Of a stretch of DNA of 64,000 bases, positions 36,023 to 46,500 are shown piece after piece. Source of the DNA: Carettochelys insculpta (Eukaryota; Chordata; Testudines; Carettochelyidae); assembly GCF_033958435.1 (NCBI RefSeq), contig NC_134144.1:7062010-7126009 (forward strand). The letters run 5' to 3'. Made by a program: the position numbers and the translations under genes. The notes below the pieces were generated by a model. The model made no database searches, was not told the origin of the DNA, and was given only the letters and a program-made list of their open reading frames with translations. Position 1 is the first letter of the stretch. Each line of letters opens with the position of its first letter.

Positions 36023-36142
36023 ATCAGAGGGGTAGCCATGTTAGTCTGTATCTTCAAAAACAACAAGAAGTCCTGTGGCACCTTATCGACGAGCAGATAT
36101 TTTGGAGTACAAGCTTTGATGGGCAGAGACCTGCTTTGTCAG
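36023..36142 (-). mobile_element. PLE tail insertion with 11-bp TSD
   Basis: A minus-oriented PLE 3' tail ('atcagaggggtagccatgtt', 'aagtcctgtggcacctta') reaches back to the hammerhead position, which is decayed (CTGACAA). Exact 11-bp duplications ATGCTACTTGA lie at 36012-36022 and 36143-36153. Confidence 0.85.
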
Positions 36143-36153
36143 ATGCTACTTGA

Positions 36154-36458
36154 TGCACTCTGCTGCACTTTTATTCATGGCTTTAAAATGCTCTTGGAGC
36201 AATTCCATCCTTATTTATGCCTTGCGATCCCTTTGAATGTTGTCATGTTTTCCTGATGATTTAAGTTTCTATCCTCAGTGACTAAGCAGATATTAAATAT
36301 CTTTCTTGCACTGATTTTATCCAGGTGTCATTACAATGACTCATAAACTAGTTGCTTGGAATAGCTCCGATTTGAAAGTGTTGACTTCCAACTCAAAGAT
36401 TTGTGTAGCAGTTTACATAAAATTGAAAATGTAAAGCTCTTTGGATTGAGTTTTATAT
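36154..36458. other. unassigned
   Basis: No feature recognised. Confidence 0.4.
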
Positions 36459-36634
36459 GAGCTCTTTTATTGAGAGCCAGGACTGGTGGCTGTAAACACA
36501 CTTTATAGGTCAATGGGAAACTTAGCCGCACCCATGGTAATGGTCATCCGGCTAGCTAAAATGATGTTAGATTATGGATGTTGCCAGAGGGGAAAGTGCC
36601 GGACTAGAGAGGTTCAACCTCTACTCTTAACCAA
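36459..36634. mobile_element. Tigger/pogo-like MITE, one end only
   Basis: 'gagccaggactggtggc', 'tgggaaacttagccgcaccc', 'tccggctagctaaa' and the terminal 'gactagagaggttcaacctc' match the right half of 62202-62511. The other half is missing. Confidence 0.7.
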
Positions 36635-37596
36635 TCTTGTTCTTTAGTGAGTGAGAACAAAGTTAATCTCTCTTTCTTTAGAAACTTATAGCAAAGTTAG
36701 GATTAAGTGTTGTGAATCTTTGAAATCCTGAATGCGTTGAGGTAAGTTTTTGTAGATCTATTGGAAATATCTGTCAGTGTCTCAAACTCTTTGATACCAA
36801 CCCTACTTTTTCGTAATCATCTGACGTGTCTGGCAAAGCTACAATGAGCAGCACTGATGCCATCCATCCGAAAGCATGGTCAAATAGTGAAGGTTATTCA
36901 AATAATTTAGTTAATTTATTATTACTCTTATACCAGGTTTGTTCTCAGGAGACTTGTTACATGGAAATCTATAGTATCCATATTTTTTAGTCTTTGAAGT
37001 GTTCACTTCTGAGAACAAAAGTATGTGAACAACTTGAGAGTGCTCTCAATTATTTAAATCTTTTCCATTCTTTGTGCTGTTTGAACTTATTGAGCCATGG
37101 GAAGGATAACAGTCAGTCTCCCCTTAAATTTCTTCTTTTGATGTCTTAGCTTATATGATATAAAAACAGATCCACATCTGGACACACAAAGAATTAACAA
37201 ACTATTTTTATTGTAACTAAATATAGAGCTTTGGAGATTTTGTTTTGATTTTTCCCAATAGCTTCTTTTAACACTAAAACTCAGTTTGGAGTGGGGGGAC
37301 AGGGAGGAGTCGTGGGGAATTACATCTCTGTTAAGAATAACAACAGTAGTGGCCGTGATCTCTGTCTCAGTTCCAGCTTCTTCTAAGATGCACCTAACAG
37401 TCTCAGTTTAAGTCTCCATGCTGCCAATTTTACAGGAAAACAAAGATTATTTGTATTCAGTGGACAAAAGGGAGGGGAAATCAGAATAAAAAACTAATTA
37501 TAAATTATAGGACACCAGAGGGCTCCAGATGGGGGAAAAATGTGCTTTACAAAGTACCATAACCATTAATCTTTCTCAGCTTTCCAAACTCCTTGG
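36635..37596. other. unassigned
   Basis: No feature recognised. Confidence 0.4.
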
Positions 37597-37672
37597 GCCG
37601 GATCCTCAGCTGGTATAAATAATTAGCTTGAATGGAACTGCAGCAGTTTACACTAGCAGAGGATCTGTCTGC
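37597..37672. repeat. palindromic repeat ('ggatcctcagctggtataaa')
   Basis: 'ggccggatcctcagctggta' and 'acactagcagaggatctgtc' are inverted arms around 'cttgaatggaactgcagc', a common amniote foldback repeat. Confidence 0.5.
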
Positions 37673-37783
37673 CTCTAATTCTTAGATTGTTAAATTATCC
37701 TTCCATTGTTTCTCAAGGCATTCTCTGGTTTGTTTGTCAGGTTGCACGTCATTTTATGCAAGCCGAGAACCACAACAGTCAGT

Positions 37784-37818
37784 GTCCTTTTGTTTTTGTT
37801 TTTGTTTTTTGTTTTGTT
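37784..37818. repeat. (GTTTTT)n-like simple repeat
   Basis: T-rich tract with regularly spaced G. Confidence 0.8.
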
Positions 37819-37889
37819 TTGGCTGCGTAAGGGCTTACCAAACTTGAAACTAGAAGCGTGTCCAGTTTCTTATTTACTAAGTAACCAAA

Positions 37890-38155
37890 AAAGTCGACCT
37901 AAGATATGTAGTTCCAGGTATGACAATTGTGTAGCTGGAATCAATGTATCAAATATTGATTTTTTTTCTGGCCATCCATACAGAAGGAGGTTGATGGGAG
38001 AAGCTCCCTTTTACCTCCCTTACTCCATGCGAGAATGAGTGCCACCAAACTGTAGAGCCTTGATGGTTCAATTTAGTGTACCCCCACTAAGTGCGCTAAA
38101 TCAAACTCCATAAGATCAACACAGCAGGTAAGTGTAGACATACCCTCAGTTTCAC
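37890..38155. mobile_element. MITE relative of the 33027 copy, right end present
   Basis: 'atgacaattgtgtagctgga', 'acagaaggaggttgatggga' and the right end 'taagtgtagacataccc' align with 33027-33315 and 38934-39210. The left end is lost. Confidence 0.6.
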
Positions 38156-38933
38156 AGTATCATTAAACACCCACATTAATAGGCTACATTTCTCACAATT
38201 ATACAACCAGACTTTTTAGGTCAAGTTTTTATAAGGTGGTGAGATGCTACTGTGATCTGCTTCAGATAAATATCTAATGTGTTTTCCCTCTTATGTGGAC
38301 TGAGAGTGACTTCTCATTTCTTTCCATTTATTAATGTTTACAAGAACATTATTGTGGTTTCATTATCTCATTTGCACTGGTTTCAAAGTGTTGGCCAATA
38401 TGCAGTCTTTGGGCTCCAGGAATTTCAGTCTGATGTAGCAGTATCCACACATGAAGTTACTGTGTGTCAAGCTGGTGCAAGCAGAATAACACCCTGGTTT
38501 GCCACTCAGTGACTTGTGTGTAGAAACACCACACTTCTCAGCCCAAGTGAGTGCCTTTGCTGCCATAGGATAACTTTGACAAACATTGCAGGATAAGTGT
38601 GCTTGGCAGTTCACATTAATAATGAATATTAAAAACAAGAATGAAGAGCAATACCTCAACCCTCCCTTTTTGCATAAAATCTCCTGCTATTTCATAAGTT
38701 TCTTTAATATCAATTTTTGGCCCATTTTTCCTTCCACCAGACATTGATTCTCATATACTTGGTTCTCATGTGCTCTTGCTTTACTAATGTGGCCATGCCA
38801 CATAAATAATTCTATATGGTGGCATGCTACCAGGAAACCCCTTATGCTAATATTTCTCTACCCATTGTTGATTAGATTTAATTGTTTAAAAACAGACGGC
38901 ATCCTTAATTTTTCCTGTGGATTCTTATCTTTG
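38156..38933. other. unassigned
   Basis: No feature recognised. Confidence 0.4.
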
Positions 38934-39210
38934 GTAGTCTACACTAGGCATTACAGTCAATTGTAGATGAGCAATTCTAGCTATGGCAGTTGTGTAGCTA
39001 GGATTGACTTATCCACAATTGACTTACCTGGCTGTCTTCACAGAGGGAGGTCAATGGGAGAAACTCTCCCATTGATCTCTCTTACTTCGCACAATATTGA
39101 GGGGTATGGGGTCAGTTGCCAACCACAGATAGTTCGGTTTCTCTCATCTGTACAAGGCACAAGAAATTGCACCCCCAAAGATCAACCCTGACCAGGTCCA
39201 TCTTCCACGT
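38934..39210. mobile_element. MITE, second copy of the 33027 family
   Basis: Left end 'tagtctacactaggc'. The interior 'caattctagctatggcagttgtgtagctagg', 'ttgacttacctggctgtctt' and 'gaggtcaatgggaga' matches 33027-33315 in order. The right terminus is decayed. Confidence 0.68.
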
Positions 39211-40744
39211 AGTGAAGTGTTGGTGTAAAATGTAAAAGGCATAGACTTTAAGGTCCTTTTACTCTATCAGAGCAGTATAGAAAGGACTCAAGGTAATGGA
39301 GAAGCCGGACCTTAGGTTTAATGTAAAATACAGCTTGTAAGACACAGAGTTAGTTGATGTAAACATTGTATGTTGATAATAGATGCTGGCTGGACACAAA
39401 GATATGTATATGGACTATATTATTTTAAACAATTTGTTTCATTTAACGGTACATAATTGTTTCAAGAAACCTGCGAAGAGGTCCCATCTCCGTCCTTTTG
39501 ATATGTTAGAGTGTGCATTGTAATCTCTGAGGCAGCAGCCCTTAATTGCATTGTATGTTGTGAAAGACTCAGTACCTGCTTTACAATACAATCAAAGCTG
39601 TGTGACATTAAAACAGTTCCCTTCCATTAGGCTCATAGATGTTGACTGCAGTTCATTGCTGCTGTTCTCTCACATGAATGCCCATGTGCATCGCTCAGGA
39701 ACAAGCGAGGAGAGGCAGGCTGATAAGATGAATAGTCCCTCAGTGTTGGGGAACACACAGTCTAAACGTGAGCTTCTCAGAGGTCATCCTGTAAAAATAG
39801 TATTGACCGTCGCATCATCTACAGGTATCTAATGAACTCAAACGCACTGCATGAAAATAGAGTTCAATAATGTGTAATGACGGCTTAAAAAAAACTAATT
39901 GGATTCTTATCAGCTAATCGCTCAGTGAACCAGTGTAGCTGCTAATTACTGTTGTTGGTGGCATTTGGAATTACTGAAGTCTAATCCATCCTTTTTAGAT
40001 TTTAAAAAAGGCCTATATTTGAAAAAAAAAAAAGTTATTTTAACACTCAGCAGGGTGTGCGTCTCAGATATCCCTGCAGTGCACTTATTAAATTTTTAGT
40101 ACCAGATTATGATTCACAGTCAGGGCACAGGAGTCGCACAGTATCATGACCTGAGCAGCAATTATTAATTAATCAAGTGCCAAAAGTGCCTAAAAAGATA
40201 ACAGCGGCCAAATAATAAGAGCTTGGCAGGACAGATGGGTTTTTTAAGATTACAAATTTGTTGGAGCAAGTATTGTAACGCAGTATCCCTTTGGCAGACT
40301 TTTTGTGTTCTGTTACTTTTCATAACAATATTAATAAATATCCCCGATCTTAATACTGTTCAAACAAATTATTTTCAAGTCTTAGATAACAGTTTGCCCT
40401 AGGAACAGCAAGCACCTTTGTAAACTTTAGCAAACCAGTAAAATGGTTTTTCCATGAGTGTGATAAAAACAAGGTTTTTATCAATAGTTACTAAAGCTGC
40501 CCAAAAGCTGCTGTTGGATCTTATTAATTTTCATTACTTCAAAAGATTTTTAAAGCTGGTGGGGAAAAATGACAAAAATACTCATGTAGATGGGGAAAAA
40601 AATCAGTGGAATTTTAGTCAATATTAATTATTGTCTCCAGGTTATCCAACACTATATCTTGAATACTTACATGGCCTCGATAAACATATTATCTGAGTGA
40701 CTGGCAAATATGTAGCACATGAATTCACACAATATCTCTGTGCT
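39211..40744. other. unique AT-rich sequence; candidate conserved non-coding element 39835-40270
   Basis: 39835-40270 has no repeat hallmarks, is rich in TAATTA-type homeodomain-like words ('gctaattactg', 'attattaattaatcaagtg') and contains 'gcgtctcagatatccctgcagtg'. It looks like typical vertebrate conserved non-coding sequence, but conservation cannot be tested here. Confidence 0.3.
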
Positions 40745-41000
40745 GCAGGGCTGTACTATTATCTCCATTGTACAGTTGGGAAACTGGGGCCCAGAGAGAC
40801 TAAGGCAAAGGTTTTCACAAGTGATGGGGGATTTGGGGTACCCATATTCTTGGCTTCTTCCCTTGGGACACCTTAAAAGGGCCTGATTTTAAAAAAATGT
40901 TAAGCATGCACCCTGAGAAAAATCAGGCCTCCCTTAAGGCATCTCCGGCTGAGTACCCAGAATCACTGATTACTTTGGAAGGTCACACAGGAAGGTTGTG
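40745..41000 (-). repeat. MIR-type SINE, antisense
   Basis: 'ttatctccattgtacagttgggaaactgggg', 'cccagagagactaagg' and 'aaggtcacacaggaag' are the reverse complement of the MIR core and 3' part, with inserted or unaligned sequence between 40810 and 40975. Confidence 0.6.
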
Positions 41001-41434
41001 ATAGAGCAGGAGAGTGATGGTCTTCCAAGCCATGGTTTGGTGCCCTGCTTATAGAACCATTCGCTCTTTCTGGGCAAGTGGAAGCTGCTTTATCGTGTCT
41101 TTTTTTGTTCATTGCTTTTATTGTACCAGTGCAAAAACTGGGTGTCAACCCTCCGTGGGTGGCAAGTTAAGCTTCCAGAGGGGCTGCATCAATGCAGGCT
41201 GTCAAATACCTCCTCCCCTGACAGGCCCTGTACATGAGCAGTTCTAGTTTGGTGGGTGAAGGATGGCTGTGAGAATTCAACACATTTTCCAGTGGCCTTC
41301 TTTATAGGCCTGTAGCCCCCTCCCATGCAGTCAATAGTCATGTTCTTGATCTCAGCGAGGCAGGATCCTGCCCTGTACAAGCCTAGAGAGGAATTTAAGG
41401 GCTTACTGAAGGCAAAGCTATTGACTTGTTCCCA
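41001..41434. other. unassigned
   Basis: No feature recognised. Confidence 0.35.
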
Positions 41435-41807
41435 TAACATAAGAACTAGGGGGTCACCAAATGCAATTAAAAGGTAGCTGTTTGAAAACTAACAAAAGGA
41501 AGTTTTTCTTCATGCAGCACATGTTAGGCCTGTGGAACTCCTTGCTAGAGGATGTTGTGAAGACTGCTATTTTAACAGAGTTCAAAAAAGAACTAGAGGT
41601 TAGGTCCGTTAGTGGTTATTAGCCAGGATGGGTAGGAATGTTGTCCCTGTTTGTCAGAGGCTGGAAAAAAATGACAGGAGAGGGATCACTCAGTTACAAC
41701 TTGTTCTGTTCACTCCCTCTGGGGCATCTGGCCTTGGCCACTGTTGGAAGACAGGATACTGGGCTGAATGGACGTTTGATCTGACCCAGTATGGCCATTC
41801 TTATGTA
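41435..41807 (+). mobile_element. CR1-type LINE 3' relic, sense
   Basis: 'cataagaactagggggtcac', 'gtggaactccttgctagagg' and the terminal 'tctgacccagtatggccattcttatg' match 17236-17735 and 31080-31575. Non-coding. Confidence 0.75.
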
Positions 41808-42486
41808 CTCTTGTAGTTAACACCTGTGTGCAGCCTCACTGAGGTCCTCGTCTGTACAGATATAACCTGCTAGTGAGTGTGGGATGTGCAAATGTAAGCA
41901 GAGGAAGTTTAGGATTTACTGTGCTGATTCACAGCCCCCAGCTGTCACATCCCGTGCTTTTAGCTCTAGTACGTCCTAGGTTGATCCGCAGAGCCTGGCA
42001 AGAAGATGGCCATCCTGTGATGTCAATTGCACCGCTGATCCCAAAGCTGTACCGTGGGCAGGACTCTGAAGAGAGGGCAGATAATGCAGATTGTCCAGTA
42101 TCTCCCAATGGTTTCCCTCTTCTCTAGTTCAGGTGTGACTTCTTTCCTCTTTGCAAGAACAGGTATAGAGCAAGCCCAGCATATGTTCCCCCTCAGCTTA
42201 ATTACAGATAAACAGAAGCACAGATACATGATCGAAAGCAGAACACAGCAGGCAATATTTATTTGCAAAACCACAGATTTCATTACAGACCTGTAAAAGT
42301 AGATGTAGTTTTTGCAGAGTTTCTTTTATTTCATGAGTGAAAAATAATGTATAGATATAAATAGTGCCTATTAGTAGGGTATGAGAGGTTTTGTTTAGCT
42401 AATAATTCAGTGAAATGAGTTCAGCTTCTGTGTGTTCTAATGCATGTATGTGCATTTAATTGGAGTAACCTTGTCTTGTGGGAGTC
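41808..42486. other. unassigned
   Basis: No feature recognised. Confidence 0.4.
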
Positions 42487-42498
42487 TTAATTTTTGTC

Positions 42499-42736
42499 GA
42501 AACAAAAAGCAGTCAAGTAGCACTTTAAAGACTAGCAAAATGGTTTATTAGGTGAGCTTTCGTGGGACAGACCCACTTCTTCAGACCATAGCCAGACTAG
42601 AACAGACTCAATATGGTCTGAAGAAGTGGGTCTGTCCCACGAAAGCTCACCTAATAAACCATTTTACTAGTCTTTAAAGTGCTACTTGACCGCTTTTTGG
42701 TTTGATAGTGTATAGACTAGCATGGCTTCCTCTTTG
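42499..42736. mobile_element. PLE foldback mini-element, exact 12-bp TSD
   Basis: Minus arm 42499-42590 ('aaaaagcagtcaagtagcac', 'tttattaggtgagctttcgtg'), an ~25-bp spacer, then plus arm 42613-42736 ending 'gactagcatggcttcctc'. The arms are nearly identical, so the transcript would fold into a long hairpin. Direct repeats TTAATTTTTGTC at 42487-42498 and 42737-42748 are exact. Confidence 0.9.
42615..42655 (+). ncRNA. hammerhead-like core, CTGAAGA variant
   Basis: CTGAAGA, a perfect GTGGG/CCCAC stem II with loop TCTGT, then GAAAGC. Core position 7 of hammerheads is variable, so CTGAAGA keeps the fixed bases. Stem III and the cleavage site are unclear (after GAAA comes GCTCACCTAA). An antisense copy lies in the minus arm near 42553-42588. 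Confidence 0.45.
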
Positions 42737-42748
42737 TTAATTTTTGTC

Positions 42749-43527
42749 AGTGTGTCTAAGAAGCTAGTGCTATCCCCAAGGGAAAACAGTACCTCTAGGG
42801 AGAGTGGGGATGAAAGCACTGGTCCTTAATAGGAAACTGCCTTTACAAGGTTGTATCAAAACGCAGCTAATAGCAGCAGCGCTATTGAGGCAGAACATAT
42901 TGTTATATCCCCCTTGCTGTAGATCAGTCATGGAGTTTGACTGTCCCATCTTCCATTACACACAGCATCATTTCTCATCACTGTATGTGGCTGGAGGAGA
43001 GAGAGAAGACGCACAATTTGAAGCATACGACACTGCAACATCACTGTTTCACACAATCTGTGTCCTGTTATAGACCCAGCTGATGACTGAGGGGAGAAAT
43101 TTCTTCTAGTCTTTTTTTTTTTATGTCACAGGAACGTGAATAAAGGACAAAATCTTGGTTAGATTAACGTAATATTTATTACTACAATATAGGTCCAAGG
43201 AGCTGTTAATCAGATATTACTGTGCTGGAGATTGGATTGATATCTCTGCTTTGATTGATGTCATACATGGCGCTAAATATATCTCTGCACAAAAGTCCCC
43301 AAAGAGTTGTTTGGAATTTTAGGCTTTTCTGTACATATTTGCATATCACAGCTAAGTCAGTGATTTAAATATTCAGTGAATGTGACCTTCACCCTGGGAA
43401 GGTCAACATCAATGTAAATGTTATGTAAGCTTTCAAAATAAGGCCAAAGTGGGTAGACGTGGTGGTGACCTACATACACATGAGTGAATTTCCCTCTTAA
43501 CTGGTCATAAGACACAGGATGGTGTAG
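42749..43527. other. unassigned
   Basis: No feature recognised. Confidence 0.4.
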
Positions 43528-43680
43528 GGGTTTGGGCACCAGAGTGGGACTCAGCAGATCTGTGCTCAATTCCACACTCTACTGAAGATTACCCATGTGA
43601 CCTTGAACATGAGACATTTAATCTTGTAGTGCCTCAGTTCCCCATCTATGTACAGATACTTTACTACCTGACAGAGCAGG
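43528..43680 (+). repeat. MIR-type SINE
   Basis: tRNA-derived head 'gtgtaggggtttgggcacc ... tctgtgctcaattcc' followed by the core 'catgtgaccttgaacatgag' and 'tgcctcagttccccatctatg'. This is the standard order of MIR; both parts are preserved. Confidence 0.8.
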
Positions 43681-43703
43681 AGACTGAACATCTTACAAAA
43701 TAT

Positions 43704-43885
43704 AACAGCAACGAAGGGTCCTGTGGCACCTTATAGACTAACAGAAAAGTCCAAGACCAGCATCTGATGAAGTGAGTCTGTGCTCACGAAAGCTCATGCT
43801 CAAAACTTTTCTGTTAGTCTGTAAGGTGCCACAGGACCCTTCGTTGCTGTTACAGATCCAGACTAACACGGCTACCCCTCTGATA
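43704..43885. mobile_element. PLE foldback mini-element with 12-bp TSD
   Basis: Minus arm 43704-43750 ('cagcaacgaagggtcctgtg', 'gcaccttatagactaacag'), then plus arm 43755-43885 carrying the hammerhead-like motif and ending 'ggctacccctctgata'. Duplications CTTACAAAATAT (43692-43703) and CTTAAAAAATAT (43886-43897) differ at one base. Confidence 0.9.
43764..43801 (+). ncRNA. hammerhead-ribozyme-like motif, intact core
   Basis: CTGATGA at 43764-43770; stem II GTGAG (43772-43776) pairing perfectly with CTCAC (43783-43787); GAAA at 43788-43791; GC (43792-43793), loop TCAT, GC (43798-43799) as stem III; U43800 pairing with the last A of GAAA; C43801 as the residue before the cleavage site. All fixed core positions are present. 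Stem I pairing is not evident by eye, so activity is open. Confidence 0.7.
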
Positions 43886-43897
43886 CTTAAAAAATAT

Positions 43898-44441
43898 GAG
43901 GTGTTTGGATGGTAGAGTAAGCATGAGGAGCTTGATGTTGAGTTGATTGTTTGGATAAAGTCCAGTTCCTGAGGAGACTAACACAGAGGGTAAAATTCAT
44001 CCCGAGTGCAAACTTTGAAATTAAAAACAGACATTAAGGAAGAATTTAGCAGAAGATAGGGGCTCACCTCTTAACCCCTGACTCAGAACTCCCCACCAAA
44101 TTCACTATAACACTAAGATTCACCTTTACCTTTAACCATATGCCTGTCTGATTTTCTTAAGCATAGAGGTGGGATTTTGCCTAAAGGGTTTTCTGAATTG
44201 GAGATATGATCCTTGTGTTGTTTTCCCATGTAGTTCCTTAAGTATTGTCCTATGATACATTATGCGATGCATCATTGGGAACTATTCGATTCTATCATGA
44301 AGGTGGACTGGGTGATATTTATTTGGCTTTGAATGTTGGTGACCTTGTGATAAAGGGTGGGTTGGAGTCTTGGATTACCCACTTGCAAGGTTCTGGAGTT
44401 GACAACATGATGAACTTTCATGTCTCTAACTCAGACACTCC
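43898..44441. other. unassigned
   Basis: No feature recognised. Confidence 0.4.
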
Positions 44442-44591
44442 CAAAACAACAAGAAGTCCCATGGCACCTTTGAAGTGGGTCTTTGCCCATCAAAACTTAT
44501 GCTCCAAAATATGTTAGTCTATAAGGTGCCACAGGACTACTATGTGTTTTTGAAGATACAGACTAACACGGCTACCTCTGAGATACCTGAA
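44442..44591 (+). mobile_element. PLE tail mini-element, weak TSD
   Basis: A short minus arm ('aacaacaagaagtcccatgg') precedes the plus tail ('gaagtgggtctttgcccatc', 'cttatgctccaaaatatg', 'agatacagactaacacggct'). Flanking ACACTCC at 44435-44441 and 44592-44598. The ribozyme core has decayed. Confidence 0.72.
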
Positions 44592-44599
44592 ACACTCCA

Positions 44600-45275
44600 G
44601 CCACCCTGCCTTTCCTTTCCAAATCAAGAAGCAAGTGGCCCATTTAACACATTGCCTAGTAACCACTTCCATCTGTGTGTATGGTCATGATAGTGAACCA
44701 TTGGTGATGTGCTACTCTGACTTGTACCATAAGCAGCGCATCATTTATGCTGCTAATTACACTTACTTTCATATCAATTATGCTTTCAGGGTCAGGTTGT
44801 GCCAGTGCCTTAGAACAGAGAACTTAGGGTTCTAACTACTAAATGGCAGGGATATGCTTTTAAACGTTCTAAACACCAAATCACTGAGGCTGGCAAAAGA
44901 AAAGATAGTGTTATAAATGGGTCCAGTAGACTGTATGTAAATAGGACAACATTAGGAGCAGTATATCCCAAGTGAATAAATGAGAGCATATAATTGATCT
45001 GAAAAAAAGAAAACCCAAAAAACAATTGATTTTGAAGGCTTAGTGGGGAAATGTTGGTCTAGAATCTTAACAGGTGAAAGCACATCTCCACCGATTTCTC
45101 TGAAGATACGCCAGGTCATAGGAACGGGGAATCTGACCTGTTGACTTCATTGGGAACTAAGCTGGCTTATACCAGCTGAGTGTCTGGACAACTACTGTTG
45201 TTAATTACTTGTGTTACAGTTACTGCTTAAAGGGCCCAGGAGCATTTGGAATCTCACAGCACTACGTATTCCACA
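44600..45275. other. unassigned
   Basis: No gene. 45135-45195 has a 'tgacttcattgggaac' and 'tataccagctgag' piece of a common foldback repeat. Confidence 0.35.
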
Positions 45276-45277
45276 TA

Positions 45278-45627
45278 GAGTGGAATCTCACAGTTCCGAA
45301 CATCCTTGGGATGGAGGTCCTTTATAACTCTGAAGTGTTCATAACTCTGAACAAAATGTTACGGTGGCTGTTTAAAAAGACTACAACTGCACTTTGAACC
45401 TCGACTATGCAGATGAAAAGTTTTTCTCTTAACCATCTTAACTTAAGTGAAACACACCCAGAAACTTGGTGCAGTCTTGAAGCTTTCCTTTGGTTTTTCA
45501 AATAGTTTACATTTAACAGTACTGTATTTGCCTTTTTGTCTTCTCTACTGCTGCTTGATTGCATGCTTCTGGTTCCAAATGAGGTGAGTCACTATGTAAC
45601 TCTGATCATTACTCTGAGGTTCTACTG
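45278..45627. mobile_element. Tigger-type MITE, complete, TA TSD
   Basis: Left end 'gagtggaatctcacagttccgaac', right end 'actctgaggttctactg', inverted with mismatches; TA at 45276-45277 and 45628-45629. Interior words 'ttcataactctgaacaaaatgttacgg', 'ttaaccatcttaacttaagtgaaac' and 'ttccaaatgaggtga' belong to a known type of amniote Tc1/mariner-Tigger MITE with 'agtagaacctcagagttacgaac' ends. Confidence 0.8.
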
Positions 45628-45631
45628 TACA

Positions 45632-45812
45632 CGAAGATGCAGTCACTGCCCAAGAGGGCTTACAATCTCAATGGAAAAGAAGTGCGCAAGAGAGGAAATC
45701 TAATTACTCCCCTTCACAGAGTGGGAATCAAGGCACAGAGTGGTCAGGTGACTTGTGCTAGCTTACTCTAGAAGTCTGTGCACAGCTGGGAAATAAACCA
45801 GAATGACACAAT
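45632..45812 (-). repeat. MIR/CORE-type SINE, antisense, diverged
   Basis: 'cagtcactgcccaagagggcttacaatctcaa', 'gaatcaaggcacagagtgg' and 'gtgacttgtgctag' match the reverse complement of a CORE-SINE 3' half. Confidence 0.5.
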
Positions 45813-45875
45813 GCAATCCATCAGCCATGAGACTCTTTTCTTTTGATAGCATATTCTAGTTCTCAGAGGACATTT

Positions 45876-46500
45876 AGGCTACAGCCACAGAGCAAAATTA
45901 TTTTAAGATAACAGCTGTTATTTTGAAAGAACTTTACAAGCATCTAGATTGTGCACCTGCTATTTTGAAATGAAGTCAGAATAATGGGTATGTTATTTCA
46001 AATTTTGTAAACCTTATTGTAGGAGGGAAAAATGCCTATTTCAAAACATTAACAGAGAGTAAGCCGTGCTAGTCTATACACTATCAAAACAAAAAGCAGT
46101 CAAGTAGCACTTTAAAGACTAGCAAAATAGTTTATTAGGTGAGCTTTCGTGGGACAGACCCACTTCTGGTCTGGATATGGTCTGAAGAAGTGGGTCTGTC
46201 CCACGAAAGCTCACCTAATAAACTATTTTGCTAGTCTTTAAAGTACTACTTGACAGCCTTTTATTTCAAAACAGTTGTTTCAAAATAGACAATATTGAAA
46301 CACGAATAGCGCTATTTTGAAATAAGCCATAATGGCCTCCAGTGGCACTGCTTCGAAATGTCATGTCTGGACACCTAGTGCCTATTTCAGAATAGCTGGG
46401 TGCTGTTTCAAAATGCAGTCTTGTATGTAGCTGCGTTATTTCAAAATAGCTATTCTAAAATTGATTATTTTGAAATAATGCTGCTGTGTAGTTGTAGTCC
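45876..46500. mobile_element. MITE carrying a nested PLE foldback
   Basis: Left end 'ggctacagccacagagcaaaattattttaaga', right end 'tgaaataatgctgctgtgtagttgtagtcc': inverted termini of about 30 bp with mismatches. The interior is made of 'tattttgaaat' words. Interrupted at 46049-46261 by a PLE insertion with its own 12-bp TSD. Without it the MITE would be about 400 bp. Confidence 0.75.
46049..46261. mobile_element. PLE foldback mini-element, exact 12-bp TSD
   Basis: Minus arm 46049-46165 starts with the full tail terminus ('gagtaagccgtgctagtct'). Plus arm 46179-46261 contains the CTGAAGA/GTGGG-CCCAC/GAAA core and stops at 'ctacttgacagcc'. Exact TATTTCAAAACA duplications at 46037-46048 and 46262-46273. 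Length 213 bp, nearly all self-complementary. Confidence 0.92.

Noticed and set aside
42499..46261. Regularly repeated short inverted units as a CRISPR-like or satellite array
   Set aside because: Units are irregularly spaced, each has its own target duplication, and the genome is eukaryotic; they are independent transposon insertions.
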